64,000 bases of DNA from Bacteroidota bacterium (GCA_018266435.1 JAFEAL010000009.1:1-64000), one strand, 5' to 3'; positions 1-8,882 are shown, counted from the stretch's first letter. Notes: generated by a model not told the origin, from the sequence alone. A program made the numbers and translations.

Positions 1-807
1 TTCTCCGGCCAACGTAACAATGGTTTCAAGTTTTTCTTTGGCACGGATAAAAAGTTTATCAACAAAAGCATTATTAAAAGAAGCAATGGCTTTCAATTCA
101 CTCCTGCCATGAGCCACCACGCCTTGGTCATTTGCCCATCGATAACTAGGAAATTTCGTTTTGCCGATTGTGGCTGGCCAGTGATTCCGTTTATCTGTTG
201 GAACAGAAAAACTAATAATACCCACGGCACCTCGCTGGATGGCTGCGTTGTATTTTACATCGCCCGTTGAAAAATAAGCACGCTCACTGCTCGGAAATGT
301 TTTGGGCGCACCGTTAAGATAAACTACAATCTTTCCTTTTACATCAATATTTTTATAATCGTCATAATTGAATTCAGGAGCCGATACACCAAACCCCACA
401 AACACCAACGGAGCATTCACTGTTGAGTTCTCTAATGGAAAATACGGAGATAAAAGAAAATCTTTTCCAAAAACCATCTCCTCTTTATTATTTCCATCTA
501 TTATCGTCAAGCCCGATCCTTTTTCTTCCACCCAACCTTTCACCAGCGGTACGGATTGAATATACGATGAACCATTGCCTGGCAAAAGACCCAGTGCAAT
601 AAATTGAGATTCCATGTATTTTGATGCAAGGGCAAAGCCACGAGTGCCGGGCTTACGCCCTTCCAGTAAATCATCTGACAAAAAAGTCATGTGCGCCTTG
701 ATGGCATCCGGACTTATTTTATCAAGTATCGGAGCTAAGTCTGAAGGAATTTGTGCCCGAACAGACCAGGCAAGCAATAAACTGAAATACAGAAACAGTG
801 GCTTCAT
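1..807 (-). CDS. M28-type metallopeptidase, N-terminal part (runs off window)
   Basis: Translation from the ATG at 807 gives 269 residues that run off the left edge. It opens with a signal peptide (hydrophobic core to about residue 17, then VRAQ). The stretch FLSDDLLEGRKPGTRG near residues 43-58 is the N-terminal signature of secreted M28 aminopeptidases. It is followed by a protease-associated (PA)-like section (VFVGFGVSAPEFNYDDY, then an AAIQRGAVGIISF segment). The zinc-binding catalytic domain would lie beyond the window, so activity cannot be judged. The family hydrolyses peptides in the periplasm or outside the cell. Family assignment is firm; substrate is unknown. Confidence 0.85.
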   Translation of the reverse strand, partial: MKPLFLYFSLLLAWSVRAQIPSDLAPILDKISPDAIKAHMTFLSDDLLEGRKPGTRGFALASKYMESQFIALGLLPGNGSSYIQSVPLVKGWVEEKGSGLTIIDGNNKEEMVFGKDFLLSPYFPLENSTVNAPLVFVGFGVSAPEFNYDDYKNIDVKGKIVVYLNGAPKTFPSSERAYFSTGDVKYNAAIQRGAVGIISFSVPTDKRNHWPATIGKTKFPSYRWANDQGVVAHGRSELKAIASFNNAFVDKLFIRAKEKLETIVTLAGE

Positions 808-1471
808 ATCCAAGTGATTAAATGTTTTAAAGCAAAATAACACTTCACTGGCGAATATAAAAACTATTGGGTAGTTCACCTGTGGCAACCACTTTTAATT
901 ATAAATAAACAGAAGATGGGACGATGGCCTGTTGTGTGTGGTTTGTTATTGTGTTTCAGTTTTTCTCAGAAATAATTTAACCTGCTATCAATGTATGCCA
1001 GGTTAAATTACCAACAGTAACCCTGCGGCAACCCAAGAAAAGCCGAACAGCAAGAGGGTATCACTCTCGTAAGTTCTGTTTCAAGACTTACATCCACACT
1101 CTTCGCCTCTGCAAAAAGAAAAAAAACACGAAACTGTTGTAATCATTTATCCGGGCGATAGGTAGTGGATAAATGCCATAACCACAAAGAGTTTATTGTG
1201 GCTAAAAAGATAAACAAAATAGAGGCGACTGCTTTTGTGCAGAAATACCCAATTCCCAACGATTCAACGATTATCAACAAAGAAATTGGCCCATTGCTTA
1301 ATTCACAACAAGCCGTAATTAATAACAGTATTTTGTTGTACCAAGATCTAAATTGGCATTATGTGCCTGCCAAGCTGCCTGTCCATCCAAAAGGCGGGCG
1401 TGGTTTAGGTTTAAATAACCCCACAACGAATGCCCAATGGATGGGTTAAAAAACTGGATGGATAAAAAAAC
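808..1471. other. 664-bp gene-poor region with three hairpins
   Basis: No convincing gene. It contains a 12-bp perfect inverted repeat (973-984 with 999-1010, 14-nt loop), a 6-bp one (1069-1074 with 1086-1091) and a 9-bp one (1144-1152 with 1167-1175, again a 14-nt loop). None is followed by a T run, so they do not look like simple terminators. A weak open frame sits at 1165-1449 and is listed separately. Confidence 0.6.
1165..1449 (+). CDS. Doubtful small hypothetical protein
   Basis: A 94-codon open frame beginning with GTG. It has no recognisable domain, signal peptide or motif. The amino-acid mix is not absurd for a protein (lysine and asparagine rich, middle section with ordinary hydrophobics), but the C-terminal part is glycine and asparagine rich and looks like translated noncoding DNA. 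There is no promoter-like box in front, and the third hairpin of the region overlaps its start. It could be a small real gene, a remnant, or chance. It is listed only because nothing else occupies the interval. Confidence 0.2.
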   Translation: MDKCHNHKEFIVAKKINKIEATAFVQKYPIPNDSTIINKEIGPLLNSQQAVINNSILLYQDLNWHYVPAKLPVHPKGGRGLGLNNPTTNAQWMG

Positions 1472-1927
1472 TCATCTTGCCAACTCATCGACCAATTTTT
1501 CTATTGATCGATTCAGAATTTCAAAAACATCATCAAAATCTTTTTCATCACCATAATACGGGTCAGGCACATCGCCCTGGCCCAGCGGGTCATAGCTACG
1601 CACTAATTTAATTTTCATGTGATGATGTGGCTCCGCCAAACTTAAAGTAGATTTCAGGTTATGCCGGTCCATCACCAAGACTAAATCATAGTATTCAATG
1701 TCTTGGCGTGAAAGTTGCCGTGCGACATGTTGAATCGGTACATCATTTTTAAAAGCTACCCTAACGGTACGCGGATCGGGCAAATCGCCCACGTTGTAAT
1801 TGCCCGTTCCACATGAATCCGTTTGAAATAAATCCCGGTTGGTTAAATGATTAATTTTTTTATTAAAAATAGCTTCAGCCAACGGTGAGCGGCAAATATT
1901 ACCCAGGCAAACAAAAAGCACTTTCAT
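1472..1927 (-). CDS. Low-molecular-weight protein tyrosine phosphatase
   Basis: A 151-residue single-domain LMW phosphatase, the usual family length. The N-terminal P-loop CLGNICRS supplies the nucleophile Cys7 and phosphate-binding Arg13. The general-acid loop DPYYG lies at residues 122-126. The ATG at 1927 is preferred over an in-frame GTG just before it, because it places the P-loop at the standard distance from the N-terminus. The enzyme removes phosphate from tyrosine (or small phospho-compounds) in the cytoplasm; in bacteria such enzymes often act on polysaccharide-export kinases, but no such kinase is nearby. It is transcribed divergently from the enoyl-CoA hydratase gene. Confidence 0.95.
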   Translation of the reverse strand: MKVLFVCLGNICRSPLAEAIFNKKINHLTNRDLFQTDSCGTGNYNVGDLPDPRTVRVAFKNDVPIQHVARQLSRQDIEYYDLVLVMDRHNLKSTLSLAEPHHHMKIKLVRSYDPLGQGDVPDPYYGDEKDFDDVFEILNRSIEKLVDELAR

Positions 1928-1955
1928 CACTCAAAGATGGTTACAATTTTTCACC

Positions 1956-1976
1956 GCACAATATTCAAGATTGTGC
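1956..1976. promoter_or_regulatory. Operator-like palindrome between divergent genes
   Basis: Perfect inverted repeat GCACAAT-(7 nt)-ATTGTGC, lying 29 bp upstream of the phosphatase start. Size and position suit a dimeric repressor site or an RNA hairpin. The sequence does not match a regulator I can name. Confidence 0.4.
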
Positions 1977-2018
1977 CGCAAGCACAACCATGCCAGTGGT
2001 TAGGAATTTGGTTAAGGA

Positions 2019-2049
2019 CTCCCCTTCATCGCTGAAGGGGTTTCTTTTT
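2019..2049 (+). terminator. Rho-independent terminator without an obvious upstream gene
   Basis: CCCCTTCA (2021-2028), loop TCGC, TGAAGGGG (2033-2040), then TTTCTTTTT. A textbook plus-strand terminator, yet no plus-strand gene precedes it. It sits 38 bp before the enoyl-CoA hydratase start, so it either ends a short transcript or acts as a leader attenuator. Confidence 0.75.
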
Positions 2050-2070
2050 ACATCCATTCCGTTAGCTTTG
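2041..2070 (+). promoter_or_regulatory. Candidate promoter of the enoyl-CoA hydratase gene
   Basis: TAGCTTTG at 2063-2070 matches the Bacteroidota -7 box TAnnTTTG. The -33 position holds only TTTC (2041-2044, 18-nt spacer), inside the terminator T run. Predicted leader is about a dozen bases. Confidence 0.45.
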
Positions 2071-2086
2071 CAGAAAATCACTTGCT

Positions 2087-2860
2087 ATGGAATTCATCAA
2101 AGTAACCGAACAAAAAGAATCTTTTGTTGCATTAGTTGAACTCAACCGTCCCAAAGAATTAAATGCCCTCAACCGCCAGTTGATGCTGGAGTTGCTGGAA
2201 GCACTTCAATCACTCGATAAAAATGAAAATGTTCGTGCAATTGTATTAACCGGCAACGAGCAAGCCTTTGCGGCTGGCGCAGACATCAAACAAATGGCCG
2301 ACCAAAGTGCCATTGATATGTTGATGATTGATCAGTTTAGCACTTGGGACATGATTCGCAAAACCAAGAAGCCGATCATTGCAGCCGTAAGTGGTTTTGC
2401 ACTGGGTGGAGGCTGCGAACTCAGCATGATGTGTGATACAATCATTGCTTCAGAAACTGCCAGGTTTGGGCAGCCCGAAATAAAAATTGGCACCATACCC
2501 GGAGCAGGCGGAACCCAACGACTAACGAAGGCCGTGGGCAAAGCCAAAGCAATGGAATTGATTCTAACCGGTAGATTTTTATCGGCACAAGAAGCTTTGT
2601 TTTATGGACTGGTCTGTAAGGTTGTACCCGTTGAAATGTATTTGCACGAAGCGTTGGCATTAGCTAAAGAAATCGCGCAAATGTCGCCTGTGGCGGTGCA
2701 GTTAGCCAAAGAAGCCGTAAACCGGTCTTTTGAAACCCAACTGGATGAAGGGCTAGCCTTTGAACGGAAAAACTTCTACCTCACATTTGCTTCAGCCGAC
2801 CAGAAAGAAGGCATGAAGGCTTTCATCGAAAAACGAAAGCCTAATTACCAAGGCAAATAA
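2087..2860 (+). CDS. Enoyl-CoA hydratase (crotonase family)
   Basis: A 257-residue crotonase-fold protein that hydrates trans-2-enoyl-CoA in fatty-acid or related acyl-CoA breakdown. The oxyanion-hole segments AFAAGADIKQM (residues 60-70) and FALGGGCEL (104-112) are present. Both catalytic glutamates expected of a true hydratase are present: Glu111 in GGGCEL and Glu131 in GQPEIKIGTIPGAGGTQRL. It stands alone, without thiolase or dehydrogenase genes next to it, so the pathway cannot be named. The 3-prime end lies 5 bp from the end of the convergent DUF6588 gene. Confidence 0.93.
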   Translation: MEFIKVTEQKESFVALVELNRPKELNALNRQLMLELLEALQSLDKNENVRAIVLTGNEQAFAAGADIKQMADQSAIDMLMIDQFSTWDMIRKTKKPIIAAVSGFALGGGCELSMMCDTIIASETARFGQPEIKIGTIPGAGGTQRLTKAVGKAKAMELILTGRFLSAQEALFYGLVCKVVPVEMYLHEALALAKEIAQMSPVAVQLAKEAVNRSFETQLDEGLAFERKNFYLTFASADQKEGMKAFIEKRKPNYQGK

Positions 2861-2865
2861 ATTTT

Positions 2866-3915
2866 CTATCTTATTGATGCCCCAAACCCGACTGAAATTG
2901 TGTTATACTTTTGGAGGGTATAATCTCCGTTGAAATAGATCGGGCCTAATTTCAGCCGCATACCGGCAGTGAGTTTTGCTCCTGTATTGCTCATGGTATA
3001 AGCCAATGGGTCGGTTATGTTAAAGCTGGCCCCCGCAGTGGGTGTAATCGTATATGTTCCGGTTATGTTCACCTTTGTAGAAACAGATCCATACCCCACA
3101 CCGGCATATACTGTCAGTACTGAAAGTTTTTTAGAAATAAGCAATTGCGCCACCCACGAATTAAGGGTGTAGCTTACCTTTCCATCAGTGCTGCTCGGGC
3201 GATTGCTGGCACCAGCACTGCTGCTTGCTAAATTTGAACTACCCTGAAGAGAATTATAACCGGCAAGGACTGAAAGATCAAAAGGTAATAGTTTAACTCC
3301 CGGCAAATATTGTTTGAGGTCGTGCATCAACCCAACGCCAAACATGCTGATCTTGTTTCCACCGTTATTAATAGTGGGCATCATTCTTAATTTTAAGTCA
3401 GTATTTTTTATCAGTCCTATCCCCAGTTGAGCCATAGGTACGGGAACTACAGCCATGCCAATGCTGCCTTTAAAGTCAAGGCCTTCCGGGCCATTGAAAG
3501 CTACACTTTGAGAACCAAGAGGAGAGTTGTAAGTGGCCATATAAGTGGTTTTGTCTTTAGGGCCAACTATGGTAGGTGCCATCTGAAGGCTAGGAGTCGT
3601 ATTGTTAGCAAAATTGAGTGTAGGCGAAATGGGTGGTGTAAAATAATTATCTGAAGTAGGAATCATTACGGCATTAAGGGTTACACCAAGATCAACACCC
3701 AGCTTTTTGTGTGTCTTGGCGGTGTGATACCACCCGCTGGTAAGACCATACGAAACGGCTTTTATAACCGGAGCGGTGTACCCTGAAATAAGGTTAGAAG
3801 CATCTTGTTTGCTGGCATTAAGAAATGTAGAAAAATCAGAAGCATTTTGGCCATTAGCAATAGTTGCCATCGTTAAAAAACATAATAGTATAAGAGTACT
3901 ATTGATCTGTTTCAT
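2866..3915 (-). CDS. DUF6588 family outer-membrane-like protein
   Basis: A 349-residue exported protein. A signal peptide (residues 1-22, ending NGQ) is followed by a short helical section and then many alternating-hydrophobic strands with Gly/aromatic patterns, ending in VGFGASIR, typical of an outer-membrane beta-barrel. The overall pattern matches the Bacteroidota family DUF6588, whose function is not known. Monocistronic, convergent with the enoyl-CoA hydratase gene and divergent from waaA. The barrel interpretation is from strand pattern only. Confidence 0.75.
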   Translation of the reverse strand: MKQINSTLILLCFLTMATIANGQNASDFSTFLNASKQDASNLISGYTAPVIKAVSYGLTSGWYHTAKTHKKLGVDLGVTLNAVMIPTSDNYFTPPISPTLNFANNTTPSLQMAPTIVGPKDKTTYMATYNSPLGSQSVAFNGPEGLDFKGSIGMAVVPVPMAQLGIGLIKNTDLKLRMMPTINNGGNKISMFGVGLMHDLKQYLPGVKLLPFDLSVLAGYNSLQGSSNLASSSAGASNRPSSTDGKVSYTLNSWVAQLLISKKLSVLTVYAGVGYGSVSTKVNITGTYTITPTAGASFNITDPLAYTMSNTGAKLTAGMRLKLGPIYFNGDYTLQKYNTISVGFGASIR

Positions 3916-4026
3916 AGGTTAATTATTTAGTTTCAATTAAATCTCCTCGCAAAATAACAATTTTTACTTTAACCAATTTTTAAATGGCCGGTTTTAGCTA
4001 CGCAGCTTTTGGTATTTTTGCAATAC

Positions 4027-5274
4027 ATGCAACGCCTCCTTTACACCATTTCCATTCACTTGCTTCGCATTGGTTTTTTGCTGGCCTATCCTTTTCATTC
4101 AAAAGCCAGGCTGTTTGTAACCGGGCGTTTCAATATATTAAAAAAAATAAAGAAGACATTCCTATCCGTTAATGAAAAGGTAGTTTGGGTACATTGCGCC
4201 TCGCTGGGCGAGTTTGAGCAAGGCCGGCCTATCATTGAATCCATCAAAAAAAAACACTCTCACATAAAAATTCTGCTTACCTTCTTCTCTCCTTCCGGGT
4301 ATGAAGTCAGGAAAAATTATGACCAGGCAGATTTTATTTTCTATTTACCATGGGATACCCCTGCTCAGGCAAAAGAATTTGTTTCGCTAACCAAACCTGT
4401 GCTAGCCATTTTTATAAAATATGAATTCTGGTTTCATTATACAGAATGCCTGAAAAAGCAACCGGCAAAAATTATTTCCGCTTCGTGTATTTTGCGCCCT
4501 AACCAGATTTTTTTTAAAAATTATGGAACCATCTTTCGTCAACTGTTGCAAAATTTTGATTATTTTTTTTCGCAAAACTCAGAGACTAAAAAATTGCTAA
4601 ACTCTATAGGGATTGAGCATGTTGAGGTGGCGGGCGATACCCGGTTTGACCGGGTAATGGAAATTATCTCATCGGGTGAGGAAATTGCTCAGGCTAAGAG
4701 ATTTAAAGGAAGTGAAAAAACGTTTGTGATTGGCAGTTGCTGGCCGGAAGATATGGACGTGCTCGCTCCGTTTATTAATGAAAATAGCGAACTGTTAAAA
4801 TTCATCATTGCTCCGCATGAAATATCAGATTCGTTTATACGAGATATTGAAAAATCGTTGCAGGTAAAATCATGCCGGTATTCCGAACAAAAAAATAATA
4901 TTGAGGATTACTCCGTATTAATCATTGACAACATCGGTTTGTTGTCACGCCTCTACCACTATGGTGAATTTGCTTTTGTAGGCGGAGCCTTTGGCAAAGG
5001 GCTTCATAATATTTTGGAAGCTGCGTGCTATGGTATCCCTATATTTTTCGGCAACAAAAATTATTACAAATACCAGGAGGCTGTTGATTTAATAATGCGT
5101 GGTGGAGCCTTTGAAGTGGCTGACTATGCCGACCTAAAAGCCAAGTACGAACTGATGATTGTGCGTCCGGAAAATTTTTTACTGGCTTGTGAGGTAACCC
5201 AATCGTACGTGCAAGAAAACTTAGGCGCAACCAAAAAAATAATGTCGTACTGTAGCCCAATCCTTAACTCATGA
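4027..5274 (+). CDS. waaA: 3-deoxy-D-manno-octulosonic acid transferase
   Basis: A 415-residue GT30-family enzyme that moves Kdo from CMP-Kdo to lipid A precursor at the inner membrane, building the lipopolysaccharide core. An N-terminal hydrophobic anchor precedes WVHCASLGEFEQGRP, whose Glu62 is the expected catalytic base. AGDTRFDRV and the C-terminal VGGAFGKGLHNILEAACYGIPIFFG belong to the GT-B nucleotide-sugar domain. I chose the ATG at 4027 because the frame upstream offers only TTG and puts six extra residues before the normal MQRLLY start. Its stop overlaps the rsgA start by four bases (ATGA), so the two are probably translationally coupled. Confidence 0.93.
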   Translation: MQRLLYTISIHLLRIGFLLAYPFHSKARLFVTGRFNILKKIKKTFLSVNEKVVWVHCASLGEFEQGRPIIESIKKKHSHIKILLTFFSPSGYEVRKNYDQADFIFYLPWDTPAQAKEFVSLTKPVLAIFIKYEFWFHYTECLKKQPAKIISASCILRPNQIFFKNYGTIFRQLLQNFDYFFSQNSETKKLLNSIGIEHVEVAGDTRFDRVMEIISSGEEIAQAKRFKGSEKTFVIGSCWPEDMDVLAPFINENSELLKFIIAPHEISDSFIRDIEKSLQVKSCRYSEQKNNIEDYSVLIIDNIGLLSRLYHYGEFAFVGGAFGKGLHNILEAACYGIPIFFGNKNYYKYQEAVDLIMRGGAFEVADYADLKAKYELMIVRPENFLLACEVTQSYVQENLGATKKIMSYCSPILNS

Positions 5275-6185
5275 CCGGTGTGGTAACTAAATCTACTGGC
5301 TCGTGGTATGATGTTTGGGCCGGAAGAGAAAAATACGAATGCCGCATTCGCGGAAAAATCCGACTGGAGGGAATCAAAGAAACCAACCCTGTGGCGGTGG
5401 GTGATTGGGTGAAGATAGAACTTGAAAATGAAGCCAACGTCATCACTGGCATCCTTCCACGAAAAAACCACATCCTTCGTCAATCAGTAAAAAAAACAGC
5501 ACATTCTAATATCCTCGCAGCAAACATTGACCAAGCCATTTTAGTGGTAACCCTGCATCAGCCGCGCACTTCACTGGGGTTTATCGATCGTTTTCTTGTT
5601 TCGGCCGAAGCATTTCGCATTCCTCAACTGCTCATTTTTAATAAAACTGATCTGCTGGATGAGGAGCAACTGATCCGGCTAAGCGACCTGCAAAAAAGAT
5701 ACGAGGCACTTGGTATTGCCACCCTCCGGCATTCTGCATTGATCCCTTCAGGCATAGACAACTTTAAAAATATACTGGAAGGAAAAATTTCTTTAGTGGC
5801 AGGACATTCGGGCGTGGGCAAATCAACCCTGCTCAACCAAACTTCTGATCTTATTCAACAAACTACAAAAGAAATATCTTCATTCTCTGAAAAAGGAACA
5901 CATACCACAACCTTTGCCGAAATGTTTCAGTTAAATGAACACACCGCTGTGATTGACACACCCGGTATTAAAGAATGGGGTTTGGTAGATATGACTCCAC
6001 AGGAAATTTCAGACTATTTTCCTGAGATGAGAGACCTGCGTCTTGAATGCAAATTCGGATCGAAGTGCCTGCACTGGCATGAACCTGGATGCGCTGTTAA
6101 AAAGGCAGTAGAAGAAGGCACCATCTGGGAAAGCCGTTATGAAAATTATTTTAACATGGTGACCGGAAGCGATAACCGAAAGTAA
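5271..6185 (+). CDS. rsgA: Ribosome small-subunit-dependent GTPase A
   Basis: A 304-residue circularly permuted GTPase that helps mature the 30S subunit. An N-terminal OB-fold (about 1-70) is followed by the GTPase core with G4 (NKTD, 124-127) preceding G1 (GHSGVGKST, 178-186) and G3 (DTPG, 229-232), the order that defines RsgA. The C-terminal zinc knuckle is visible as CKFGSKCLHWHEPGC. Second gene of the waaA-rsgA-PhyH cluster. No anomalies. Confidence 0.96.
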   Translation: MTGVVTKSTGSWYDVWAGREKYECRIRGKIRLEGIKETNPVAVGDWVKIELENEANVITGILPRKNHILRQSVKKTAHSNILAANIDQAILVVTLHQPRTSLGFIDRFLVSAEAFRIPQLLIFNKTDLLDEEQLIRLSDLQKRYEALGIATLRHSALIPSGIDNFKNILEGKISLVAGHSGVGKSTLLNQTSDLIQQTTKEISSFSEKGTHTTTFAEMFQLNEHTAVIDTPGIKEWGLVDMTPQEISDYFPEMRDLRLECKFGSKCLHWHEPGCAVKKAVEEGTIWESRYENYFNMVTGSDNRK

Positions 6186-6186
6186 C

Positions 6187-6996
6187 ATGGAGTATCAACT
6201 CAACAACCAGTCCATCAGCTACCTGCCGGAAGGAAAAAAAATTTCCGGAAGTAATACAATTTTGCTTCATCACAGCATTGATCTTACAGCTAATGTTCCG
6301 TGGCATGACGCTGGGTATGCTATAGAGCAACTTTATCACAAAAACCAGTTTACCGATTTTTTTAACGAAACAAAAAACCTGTTGATTGATCTTTGGCGAA
6401 CAGCAGGACTGGTAATGCCTGGCGATTTTGCTCTTGACCAATACCACACCCTAATTGGGAACCAACGGCAACATTTGTCGGCCCTTGAGCAAACCAAGCT
6501 TATATTCACTAATAAGTTTCCTTTGGGTATTCACACCCTAGAAAACAGAATCTCAGAAATTTGTGGCATACAGGTGGTGGCAAAAAATCCATTCGACCAT
6601 CAATCCGTTTTTCATTTTCGGGTGATTAGGCCAAATTCTAACGACAACAATCCGCTTCACCGTGATACATGGCTCGAAGAATATGCCGGGTGCATCAACC
6701 TGTACATCCCAATTGCCGGAAGTAATGCCCATTCATCACTTTCACTGATTCCGGGCAGCCACCTCTGGCCAGAAAATAAAGTAGAACGCACTGAGCATGG
6801 AGCACAAATCAATGAAATAAAATTCAATGTACCGGCTGTTTCAAAAATAAAAGGCAAGTATGAACTGGTGCGGCCCGATCCAAAAGAAAACGAAGTGTTG
6901 GTATTTTCACCTTACCTCATACACGGTGGCGCAGTAAACCTAAACAAAAATCAAACGCGGATTTCCATTGAGCTTAGGCTTTGGAAAAAACATTAA
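6187..6996 (+). CDS. PhyH-like 2-oxoglutarate/Fe(II) dioxygenase
   Basis: A 269-residue protein of the phytanoyl-CoA dioxygenase-like superfamily. The iron-binding facial triad is visible as His158-x-Asp160 (HRD) and His246 (LIHGGAVN), with Arg258 (QTRIS) placed to bind 2-oxoglutarate. LYIPI and SLIPGSHLW are typical strands of the jelly-roll. The substrate cannot be told; such enzymes hydroxylate small molecules, lipids or natural-product intermediates. It starts one base after rsgA ends, so it is probably cotranscribed, and its last 4 bp overlap the convergent glycosyltransferase gene. Confidence 0.75.
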   Translation: MEYQLNNQSISYLPEGKKISGSNTILLHHSIDLTANVPWHDAGYAIEQLYHKNQFTDFFNETKNLLIDLWRTAGLVMPGDFALDQYHTLIGNQRQHLSALEQTKLIFTNKFPLGIHTLENRISEICGIQVVAKNPFDHQSVFHFRVIRPNSNDNNPLHRDTWLEEYAGCINLYIPIAGSNAHSSLSLIPGSHLWPENKVERTEHGAQINEIKFNVPAVSKIKGKYELVRPDPKENEVLVFSPYLIHGGAVNLNKNQTRISIELRLWKKH

Positions 6997-7946
6997 CCGT
7001 ACCTGAGTTGGTAGTACGTGTTACGAACCCAAGCCCAGGGTAACGGTAGGCGACTCAGAAAACTTAACAAGTAAAACCTCAGCCCGTGTTTTGCTAATTT
7101 TTTTTCTAACTCAGCAAATAGTTTTGCTTCCATTTTATTATTTGAAAAAACAGCTTGCTTAAATTCATAACGCACCCTCATGAGCAAAGTATTTTTCTCT
7201 TCATCGGTTTGGCATAGCCCAACGGCCTTTTGGCAGACCAGGTAGGTAGAATGAAGCTGCCGGTCACCCTGGGCATACCATTGCGTTGACATGGATTTTA
7301 TGTTTCGTCTCACCTGGGTAAGAACTTCAGGCAGGTAAGCAAATTGATAGGTTCTTGAAGCACGTACCCAAAAATCAAAATCTTCATACGCTAAGTTTTC
7401 GTCATACCCGTTCAGATCATCCAATACTTTTTTGCGGATCATCATGGTGGGCGAACAAATAAAATAGCGAAACAACACCGGTTGAAAAATCCAACCTTGC
7501 GGAACAACCTTAATCCGTTTTTTCTTAAGCAGGTGCTCCGAATGGTTTCGTAAAAAATTTCCGTAAGCATCGATGTAGTCGGCATTGGAAAAGACTACAC
7601 CGAAAGAATTACTCAACTTCTGAAAATGATTGACTTGTTTTTCGATGCGATTAGGAAGCATTACATCATCCGCAGCAAAATCAATTACATACTCACCCTT
7701 TACTTTTTCAAATGCCTGGTTAAATGCTTTGCAATTGCCGAGGTTTTGTTTCAGGTGTATAAAATCTATTGATGGTTTATTGTCAACGATTTCCCGAATG
7801 ACTTGCACGCTCCCGTCTGTACTGCAGTCATCCACCACGATCAATTGAATGTTTGGGTACGTTTGGTTCAGCACGGAGTGTATCGCCTCAGCCACAAACA
7901 ACTCATGGTTATAACATAAACAAACAACTGAAACCAGCGGATTCAT
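6993..7946 (-). CDS. Family 2 glycosyltransferase
   Basis: A 317-residue GT-A fold glycosyltransferase without membrane helices. SVVCLCYNHELFVAEAI and IVVDDCSTDGS (Asp39/Asp40) form the nucleotide-sugar site, and FAADDVMLP (Asp93/Asp94) supplies the metal-binding DxD-like motif. GYDENLAYEDFDFWVR holds the ED catalytic-base motif of the family. Last gene of a tight minus-strand trio with a GNAT-like protein and an Mpo1-like protein (zero-base spacing). It probably decorates a surface glycan or lipid, but acceptor and sugar are unknown. Confidence 0.88.
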   Translation of the reverse strand: MNPLVSVVCLCYNHELFVAEAIHSVLNQTYPNIQLIVVDDCSTDGSVQVIREIVDNKPSIDFIHLKQNLGNCKAFNQAFEKVKGEYVIDFAADDVMLPNRIEKQVNHFQKLSNSFGVVFSNADYIDAYGNFLRNHSEHLLKKKRIKVVPQGWIFQPVLFRYFICSPTMMIRKKVLDDLNGYDENLAYEDFDFWVRASRTYQFAYLPEVLTQVRRNIKSMSTQWYAQGDRQLHSTYLVCQKAVGLCQTDEEKNTLLMRVRYEFKQAVFSNNKMEAKLFAELEKKLAKHGLRFYLLSFLSRLPLPWAWVRNTYYQLRYG

Positions 7947-8882
7947 TCAATAGGTCTTTTCAAAAGTCAGTTTCATGGAGAGTTCTCCACCTACTTGTCT
8001 TTTAAAATGCAGTAAACTTAAATTAATTTTATTTTCCCGCATGGAAGTTCCCATATCTAAAACCCGGCAGTCACGGTTGTTGCAAAAATCATATTGGCCA
8101 TTTAAGAGCAGAACTACCGGGCTCAGCGCGTTTGATGAATAGCTGTGGCCATAATAAAAATTATATAGTATTCTTGGGTTCACCTGAACGGCAATGGCTG
8201 CGGCCAAGCGTTCGTTGCCTTTGCAAACTTCAAAAAATAAAAAATCATGGGGGCATGCCTCTATGGTTTTGCCCAGTTGGTGGGCCGTCATGCTCAGTTT
8301 CATGCCTCGCTCAGCACGACATTGGTAGATAAAGCGGTACACACTCTCCCACTCGGTCGTTTCTAATTTATTAAATCGGAGGCCTTCGCGCTGAGCTCTC
8401 CTCAAATGGTACCGCTCATCGTGTGAAATTTTATTTTCCAACGGTTGGTTGTCAACTGGTATGGACGCATTGATTTCTATATGTTTACTAACAAAACCTA
8501 AATCGCCCAGTAACACAGCAAGCAAAGCAGCCGATTTTGGGCGGTATAGTTGGGGCGCATCGCGAATTATTATTTGCTTTACACCCGTCTCCTCCAACCG
8601 TTTAATTGTTTCGGTTAAGAACTGCAACAGATGGTCAGCAGAAAGCGAACCAGTAAATTGCACTGACCCGAACGGGGCGCGGTAAGGGCTTCTGGCAATT
8701 CCATTCTCCACATGAAAGCAAATCCGTGCTTCGGTTTGTTGTACTTCTGCATTGACCCACGAAAAGATATGCCAACCGTGATCAGATTGTGTGAACAAGT
8801 GTCGCTCTTCATTGAAGAGAAACCGCTCAAAAGCAAGAGGCGGAAGCCCGGTTAGTGAATCGCTGAGAAAATAGCGGCTCAA
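7947..8882 (-). CDS. GNAT/FemAB-like acyltransferase
   Basis: A 311-residue soluble protein. The C-terminal half (about 150-311) has the layout of BioF2/FemAB-like GNAT proteins: LRRAQREGLRF, then FFEVCKGNERLAAAIAVQ, LYNFYYGHS and DMGTSMRENKINLSLLHFKRQVGGE. Proteins of this type occur beside glycosyltransferases in surface-polysaccharide work, which fits the neighbour. The start is TTG immediately after the stop of the upstream Mpo1-like gene; no nearby ATG exists, so it is likely translated by coupling. The acyl donor and acceptor are unknown. Confidence 0.65.
   Translation of the reverse strand: MSRYFLSDSLTGLPPLAFERFLFNEERHLFTQSDHGWHIFSWVNAEVQQTEARICFHVENGIARSPYRAPFGSVQFTGSLSADHLLQFLTETIKRLEETGVKQIIIRDAPQLYRPKSAALLAVLLGDLGFVSKHIEINASIPVDNQPLENKISHDERYHLRRAQREGLRFNKLETTEWESVYRFIYQCRAERGMKLSMTAHQLGKTIEACPHDFLFFEVCKGNERLAAAIAVQVNPRILYNFYYGHSYSSNALSPVVLLLNGQYDFCNNRDCRVLDMGTSMRENKINLSLLHFKRQVGGELSMKLTFEKTY

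Noticed and set aside
1885-2139. Plus-strand open frame across the phosphatase/hydratase gap
   Set aside because: It runs through the phosphatase start, a palindrome and a perfect terminator into the hydratase gene in another frame, and has no protein-like features.
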